Shown in pieces: positions 1 to 7,055 of a DNA stretch of 7,055 nt. The stretch covers positions 1-7,055 of the forward strand of contig DPLR01000342.1 of assembly GCA_003541895.1 (NCBI GenBank). The letters are read 5' to 3'. A model generated the notes under the pieces. It did not search any database and was not told where the DNA came from. It saw only the letters and a list, made by a program, of their open reading frames with translations. Positions within the stretch are counted from its first letter, which is position 1. Every line of letters begins with the position of its first letter. Source of the DNA: Cytophagales bacterium (GTDB lineage: Bacteria; Bacteroidota; Bacteroidia; Cytophagales; Cyclobacteriaceae). The translations under genes were made by a program, and so were the position numbers.

Positions 1-848
1 CAATAGAATATGATTTTTTTCAGCCAACACAATTAAAACATACTCTTGAAACAAAGAAAATAGAAAACCTTTATTTTGCAGGACAAATAAACGGAACAAC
101 AGGCTATGAGGAGGCTGCGGCACAAGGAATAATGGCCGGAATCAATGCTCACAACAAAGTCAATGAGAAAGAGCCTTTGATTTTAAAAAGGTCTGAGTCT
201 TATATAGGCGTACTTATAGACGATCTAGTTAACAAGGGGACACAAGAACCCTATAGGATGTTTACTAGTCGTGCTGAGTATAGAATATTACTTAGGCAAG
301 ACAACGCTGACCTGAGATTAACAGAAAAATCTTATAACATAGGCTTGGCAAGCGAAGAAAGGTTTTATTATGCCAAGGAAAAAAGTAAAAAAATAGAAGA
401 GTTATTTGCTGAACTCAAGAGCGCAAAAATAGAACCCGATCAAGTTAACCAGAATCTTGTTGCACTCAATTCTTCACAAATCAGCGAAAAACAATCACTA
501 ATAAACCTGTTGAAGAGACCAGAGTTAAGCCTTCAATCTATTAAGAGTCTTGATTCAAGAATTGAGCACCTAATCAATAAATATTCTAATGAAATTATTG
601 AGCAAGTAGAAATTCTTGTTAAGTACGAACCTTACATCGAACGCGAACAACAACTTGCACAAAAAATAGAAAGGCTTGAAAATTATAAGATACTGCCCGA
701 CTTTGATTATGATCGAGTAAAAGCGCTTTCATCTGAGGCTAGAGAAAAATTGAAAAAAATACGACCCGAAACGATTGGACAAATGTCTAGGATAAGTGGG
801 GTATCTCCATCAGATGTATCTATTTTAAGTGTTTATCTTGGCAAATGA
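1..848 (+). CDS. mnmG: MnmG (GidA), tRNA uridine-5-carboxymethylaminomethyl modification enzyme, C-terminal part (5' end outside window)
   Basis: This is the last 281 codons of mnmG; the reading frame is open from position 3 back through the left edge, so the ATG at 132 is an internal methionine. The visible part begins with the [11 protein letters not shown] stretch. It then carries the second GidA family signature at 78-149 (AGQ-x-NG-x2-GYEE-A3-QG-x2-AGINA), part of the FAD-binding fold. The helical C-terminal domain follows, with the [22 protein letters not shown] block (about 258-311) and the end block [21 protein letters not shown] (about 774-839). The family is about 620 residues long, so a little under half is visible. 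With MnmE, MnmG uses FAD, a folate one-carbon unit and glycine or ammonium to install cmnm5/nm5 groups on the wobble uridine (U34) of certain tRNAs in the cytosol; the C-terminal domain contacts MnmE and tRNA. The stop TGA overlaps the next gene's ATG (ATGA, 845-848). No truncation or frameshift is visible. Confidence 0.97.
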   Translation, partial: IEYDFFQPTQLKHTLETKKIENLYFAGQINGTTGYEEAAAQGIMAGINAHNKVNEKEPLILKRSESYIGVLIDDLVNKGTQEPYRMFTSRAEYRILLRQDNADLRLTEKSYNIGLASEERFYYAKEKSKKIEELFAELKSAKIEPDQVNQNLVALNSSQISEKQSLINLLKRPELSLQSIKSLDSRIEHLINKYSNEIIEQVEILVKYEPYIEREQQLAQKIERLENYKILPDFDYDRVKALSSEAREKLKKIRPETIGQMSRISGVSPSDVSILSVYLGK

Positions 849-3800
849 CAAACTTAACATCGTGCACTCTCTGTGGCGGAAAAGACTTCCGAGAATTTTT
901 GAAATGCAAAGATCATACAAGCACACAAGAAACATTTACGATAAAAACCTGTACAACGTGCGGGTTTAGATTCACAGATCCACAACCGTCAGAAGCAGAG
1001 ATTCCGAAATATTACCGTTCAGAAAATTACATCTCCCACACAGGATCCAAACGAAACTTATTTGAAATTATCTACCATATTTCGAGGCGATATTCACTGA
1101 TAAAAAAAAGAAATCTCATTTCTAAAAATTCATCAGGGAGGGCTCTACTTGACTATGGTTGCGGAACAGGGGAATTTCTCGCTGAAATGAAAAAAAAAGG
1201 TTGGAATATTTCGGGGATAGAGCCCTCAGATATTGCCCATACAAAAGCTGAGCTTAAAACCGAAGAAAAGATTCATAGGACCATTTTTGAAATAGACAAA
1301 GAAAAACCATTTGATGTAATCACTCTATGGCACGTGCTTGAACACGTTCATAATCCAAATGAAATTCTCACAGCTTTAGGCTCCTATTTAAATAAAACTG
1401 GAACGATTATAATTGCTGTACCAAACTGCGAATCCTATGATGCAATCCACTATAATTCGTTTTGGGCAGCATATGATGTGCCAAGACATCTATGGCATTT
1501 TTCAAAGGAAAACTTAAAAACAATTCTTGTGAAAAACGGCTTCAAACTGACTAAAATACTTCCAATGAAGTTGGACTCGTATTATGTCTCACTATTAAGC
1601 GAGTCATATAAAAACAAAGAAGGCCTGAAAATTCTGAACCCGATAAGAGCATTTGTCAAAGGCTTCATATCCAATCTCAAAGGACGCAAAAATATGAATT
1701 ACTCAAGCCTTATTTACATCGCAAAGAAATGAGGCGATTAACCATTCTCTTCATCGCATTTCTATTCATCCAATGTGCTCGGCAATCTCAGCCAGCAGGC
1801 GGACCGAAGGATGAGAAACCTCCAGAACTCATTTCCTCAAATCCCACGAATGGACAAAAAAAATTCAAGGGCAAAGACATTACTCTTGTCTTCGATGAAT
1901 ACGTTAAGCTTAAGGATCCACAAGAAGAAATCGTGATCACTCCTTCAGCTGGTGAAAAGACTAAATTCGCTGCCAAAAAAAACAAAGTAATCATTACCCC
2001 AGAATTGCCATGGAAAGACAGCACAACTTATAGCATTTCATTTAGGGGAGGAGTTCAAGATATTAACGAAAGCAACCCAGCAGATAACCTACGACTTGCG
2101 TTCAGCACTGGGACAATCATAGATTCCCTCGAAATCATAGGTAGGGTTAATGAATTCTTCAAAGAAAAAATTCCAGAAAAAATTACAGTTGCACTTTATT
2201 TATCAGACACATTTGACATCTTCAAACACAAACCAACCTACTTATCTAAAACAAACAAGAAAGGTCAATTCAAAATACAAAACTTAAAACCTGGTAAATA
2301 TTTCATTTACGCATTCGAAGATAAAAACAAGAATTTTAAAGTAGATGGAAAATCAGAAAAATTTGGGTTTAGAAGCAATCCGATAAGTATTCCAGAAGAA
2401 AAAGATTCAATAAAAATCAACCTAATTCAGGTAGACAATAGACCAATAAAAATAACAAGCATAAGAAACACCAACACTACATCAACAATCAGATTTAATA
2501 AACCGCTAGACAGTATACACCTAACATCCGAAAAAAAAATCATATACACATTTGGAAGCAACACCTCAGAGGTCGTCATTTTTAAATCATTCAACACCAG
2601 CGATTCATCTAAAATTACTATCCATGCTTCAGATAGCGTATATCAAAAAATTGACACTTCTGCATACGTGAAATTTACTGATAGCAAAAAAGTGAGCGAA
2701 AAATTTAAACAAGGAGATTGGACTACATCATTCAATTTCACATCGTTTACAATGAAAGCTCAAACTTCCTTCAACAAGCTATTATCTAAAATAACATTGG
2801 ATAGCATTTATGTTCAGCTCGACTCCTCAAATTACCAACAAATAAAACCCGAGGATATAAAATTTGATACGCTACATAAAAGCTTAACAATCGAAACTAA
2901 ACTCAATATAACCTTAAAAGAAAAACTACTTCACCCTGTCCTCTTATTAGGGAAAGCAGCATTCATTTCATACGACAATGATTCATCAAAAACTCAAGAG
3001 GCTAAAATTGACATCCCTGATGAAAAAGACACAGGATCACTATCAATTGAAATCAAGACCGATGAAAAAAACTTTGAAGTACAACTCCTCAATTCAAAAA
3101 ACAATATTGTCAGAAAGCAGCGTAATGCTAAAAAGATAACATGGAATTACCTCGCGCCTGAAGAATATAAACTAATGGTCATCGTAGATTCAAATAATAA
3201 CAAGAGATGGGATCCAGGAAACTTCTATAACAAAAAGGAACCTGAAAAGGTAATCATCTACATCAACGAAGAAGGACAAGCTAAATTTCCTGTAAGAGCA
3301 AATTGGGAGGTAGGACCTTTGGTGATAACTTTCTAATAAATTGTAGATAACCGACACACTCGAAGAAAAGGAACCAAGACTCAGAAGAACTCCAGATAGA
3401 ATCAATAATTAAAAAAGATTTCAACAAACAAAACGAAGTGGATAGACCCATCAACATTCCACATATAAATTGTTAGTTTAATGAAATCAACTAAAAACTA
3501 AATCAACAACATAGAATCTATCCACAAATGACTAAATCATTCGTTGAAAACAAACGAATCAACAAATTCACAACGATTATGAGTATTACTAATTTATTTA
3601 ATAATATACTCAAATACATAATAACGATGTGTTTGTTGTTTACAATTACAACCAGCATTGCCCAAGACTTTCAAGAAATCCAAATCGCCAATGAATACGT
3701 TTCCAAGGGTGAAAAAGAGAAGGCACTTCAGGCATATCAACACTTAATTAAAAATCAGCAAAATATTTCTTTGATACACTCTAACTATTTTAACCTTCTC

Positions 3801-6800
3801 ATTTCTTTAGGGCACTACAAACAGGCTGAAGACTACCTTCATAAATTAATTAGGAGAGAAACTAAATACACCTATAAGCTAGATCTGGGTATTCTCTTAG
3901 TAAAAGAAGGAGAGCTTGCGAAGGCTAATAAATATTTTGACAATTTATTTTCAGATGATAGAGAAGCGTTTCATTTAAAAATGTCGGCTGACTATTTGGC
4001 TTCTTATAATCTTTTAGATTACGCGATTCAAGCTCTTGTAACGGCTCGCAAAATAGCTGGCCCAACAATCTACAATCTTGAGTTGGCAAATCTTTATCGG
4101 CTTAATGGAAATCGAATGCAGATGATCGAGGTTTATCTTGATTACATCAGCCAAGTCCCAGCGAACATTTCATATACAAAAAACATGCTTCAAATGCTTT
4201 TGACGAAACCAGAAGAGTTTGATGCCCTTGAAGAGGTTCTTTATAATCGAATACAGAAAGATCAACAATCTGAAGTTTATGCTGACTTATTGGTTTGGGT
4301 GAACCTTCAACAAAAAAATTTCTCAGGCGCATTTATTCAAGCTCGTTCTTACGACAAAAGATTTAGAAAAGATCAATCAAAGACTTTAGAAATAGGACAG
4401 ATTGCCATGAACAATTCAGACTATGAAGTGGCCATCAAATGTTTCACATTCGTTGTAAAGGAATTTCCAAACACAGAAAATTATTTACCTGCTCAACTTG
4501 GCATCATTAGGGCACACGAAGCAAAAGTCAAAAATACTTTTCCTGTAAACAATCAAGCAATTAGATTACTGATTAAAGAATACAAAGAATTCAAAAATCA
4601 GAATCCGAACAACCCAAATGCGGAAGAGGCTTATCTTAGTCTTTCGATGCTACATTCCCTCTACCTAAACGAGTTAGATTCAGGTGTGTACTATCTTTTA
4701 AAGTTGATTGACAGCCCAACTGCCTCTGCTATTCAAAGAGCGCAAGCAAAAATTAACTTAGGAGATATTTACCTATTAAAAGGTGAACCATGGGAATCAA
4801 CTTTACTTTATTCGCAAGTCGAGAAATCACAACATGAGTCAACGCTAGGCTACGAAGCAAAATTGCGAAATGCAAAACTTTGGTACTTCAATGGCGAATT
4901 CAAATTGGCCCAAGAGCACTTGGATATTTTAAAACAAGCAACAACACGAGAAATTGCCAATGATGCTATGGATTTAAGTATGCGCATTAAGGAAAATATC
5001 ACGTTCGATACGACTGGAATTGCGCTCAAAGAATTTTCAGCCATCGAGCTTCTCGTTTATCAAAATAAATTAGATCAAGCAATTCAACGACTGGATACAT
5101 TCAATTCAACTACTTCGCCTGGCATACAAGACGATGTGTATTGGTTGCAAGCTAACCTATTAATGAAAAAGGGGAGATTTAATGAAGCCTTGAAGAAACT
5201 TGAAAAAATACTCAGCGAATTTGGTGACGATATTTTAGCAGATGATGCTTATTTTCTGCAAGGAGATATTTATGAACACCAATTAAAAAACAAAGATAAA
5301 GCGATGGAAATCTACCGGGAGTTCTTAAATAAATTTCCTGGGAGTGTTTATGCAGCCGAAGCAAGAAAAAGATACAGAACACTGCGAGGTGACTTTGCTG
5401 AATTGCCTAATCAATAATTCTAAAATTTTGAATGCTGTATTCTTACGGCATTAGCAATAGCTAATAAGGCGACACCAACATCGGCAAACACCGCCTCCCA
5501 CATAGTGGCCAGACCAAAAGCTCCGAGAGAAAGAACTATTAATTTTACAGTAAATGCTAAGGTGATATTTTGCCACACAATTTTTTTTGTAGCCAGTCCT
5601 ATTTTTATTGCGGTAACAATTTTTGAAAGTTGATCCGTTTGAATCACCACATTCGCTGTTTCGATAGCAACATCACTTCCCAATGCACCCATTGAAATGC
5701 CAATATCACTCAGCGCAAGGGCGGGGGCATCATTGATTCCATCCCCAACAAATGCGACAATTTTATTTTCTTTTTTGATTTCAGAAAGCTTCTGCATTTT
5801 TTGATCTGGAAGCAAATCGCCAAAAAATAAATTTACTCCAATTTCAGAGGCTACGTTTTTAACAATCTCAGTTCTATCGCCAGATAAAATATAATTTTTC
5901 CGTACGCCAAGTTGTGAGACCTTTTTGATAATAGACTTAGCATCAGGTTTAATTACATCATCAATTACTAGATGCCCTATGTACTCATGTTTAAAGGAAA
6001 CAATCACTAGAGTCTTGGCGTTGTTTCTGATATCATGAGGTAGGTCAACTCCAAACCTATTCATCAATTTTGAATTGCCAACCAAAATGTCTTTTCCATC
6101 AATAACGCCCTGTAATCCTTCGCCAGGAAATTCTTTTACCTCGCGCAAAGAAATTTCATTAGAATTCTCTCCGAAATAATCTTTTATGGCTTTGGCGATG
6201 GGATGGTTTGATGTAGTCTCAATGGCTGTTATAATTTGAAGGAACTTATCGCGATCAAAATTATGAATGACCAACTCTCTCACTTTAAAAATCCCTTCGG
6301 TCAAAGTTCCTGTCTTATCGAAAACAATTGCATCAACTTTACCAATCAGGTCTAAGTAATTTGAACCTTTGAACAAAATCCCGTTTCTAGAAGCGGCACC
6401 AATTCCCCCAAAGTATCCTAATGGGATTGAAATCACTAAAGCACATGGACAAGACACCACTAAAAAAATCAAGGCACGATATAACCAATCATTGAAAGAA
6501 TAATTTTCGAAAAAGAAATAGGGTAAGCCCACAAGCAGACACGCAAAGAGTACAACAATGGGCGTATAAACTTCTGCAAATTTTCTAATGAATAATTCGG
6601 TGGGTGCCTTGTGTGTTAGGGCTGATTGGATCAAGCCATAAATTCTTGCGAAAGAACTATCAACGAATTTTTTCTGAACTTCAATTTCTAGCACTTGATT
6701 AATGCTGATCATTCCAGCAAGCACCATTTCATTCCTATAAATTGTTTTAGGTTTGCTTTCTCCGGTAAGGGCACTTGTGTCAAAATAGGCCGAATCGTTT

Positions 6801-7055
6801 AAAAGAATTCCGTCAAGAGGAACTTGCTCACCCGCTTTAACTTGAATTATATCACCAATTAATATTTGCTCGGGATCAACATCATGATATTTACCATTGT
6901 TCAAAACATGGGCAACCTTAGATCTTTTATCCAGTAGTGATTGAATATTTTTTTTTGAACGACCTACCGCAGCATCTTGAAAAAGTTCGCCAACCGTATA
7001 AAACAACATTACGGCAACACCTTCAGCATACAAACCAATAGCAAACGCACCAATG

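Overview
This is an AT-rich window (about one third G+C by eye) that looks like ordinary chromosomal DNA from a member of the Bacteroidota, most likely of the Cytophagales or a related order. The evidence is the lack of Shine-Dalgarno-like sequences before the genes, the Lys/Asn/Ile-rich proteins, and an Ig-like (Big_5) lipoprotein of a kind typical of that phylum. The species cannot be named from the sequence.

Layout: positions 1-3336 hold three plus-strand genes packed head to tail. They are the 3' part of mnmG (tRNA wobble-uridine modification, cut by the left edge), a SAM-dependent methyltransferase with an N-terminal four-cysteine zinc-ribbon-like module, and a 535-residue lipoprotein with an N-terminal Big_5 domain. 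Both junctions are 4-bp ATGA overlaps, so the three are very probably one translationally coupled transcript. A 191-bp gap follows (3337-3527). It has no gene and no clear promoter or terminator, but it carries a perfect 9-bp inverted repeat whose right arm ends 2 bp before an ATG. A second small hairpin lies just after that ATG. Next comes a 629-codon plus-strand gene for an exported tetratricopeptide-repeat protein (3528-5417, with a more likely start at 3579). Its stop codon lies 2 bp from that of a convergent minus-strand gene, a P1B-type heavy-metal ATPase of the Zn/Cd/Pb exporter class, which is cut by the right edge.

How the genes relate: the three-gene cluster mixes translation quality (mnmG), an uncharacterised methyltransferase and an envelope lipoprotein, so tight coupling does not by itself reveal a shared pathway. 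The TPR protein is predicted to be periplasmic or envelope-associated. The ATPase is an inner-membrane metal exporter and appears to be a separate transcription unit.

I found no mobile element, CRISPR array, RNA gene, toxin-antitoxin pair or defence system. The items most worth a second look are the nested and alternative inverted repeats at the 5' end of the TPR gene, the two DxNxNxxxD loops in the lipoprotein, and the conserved-looking but functionally unexplained mnmG-methyltransferase-lipoprotein coupling.
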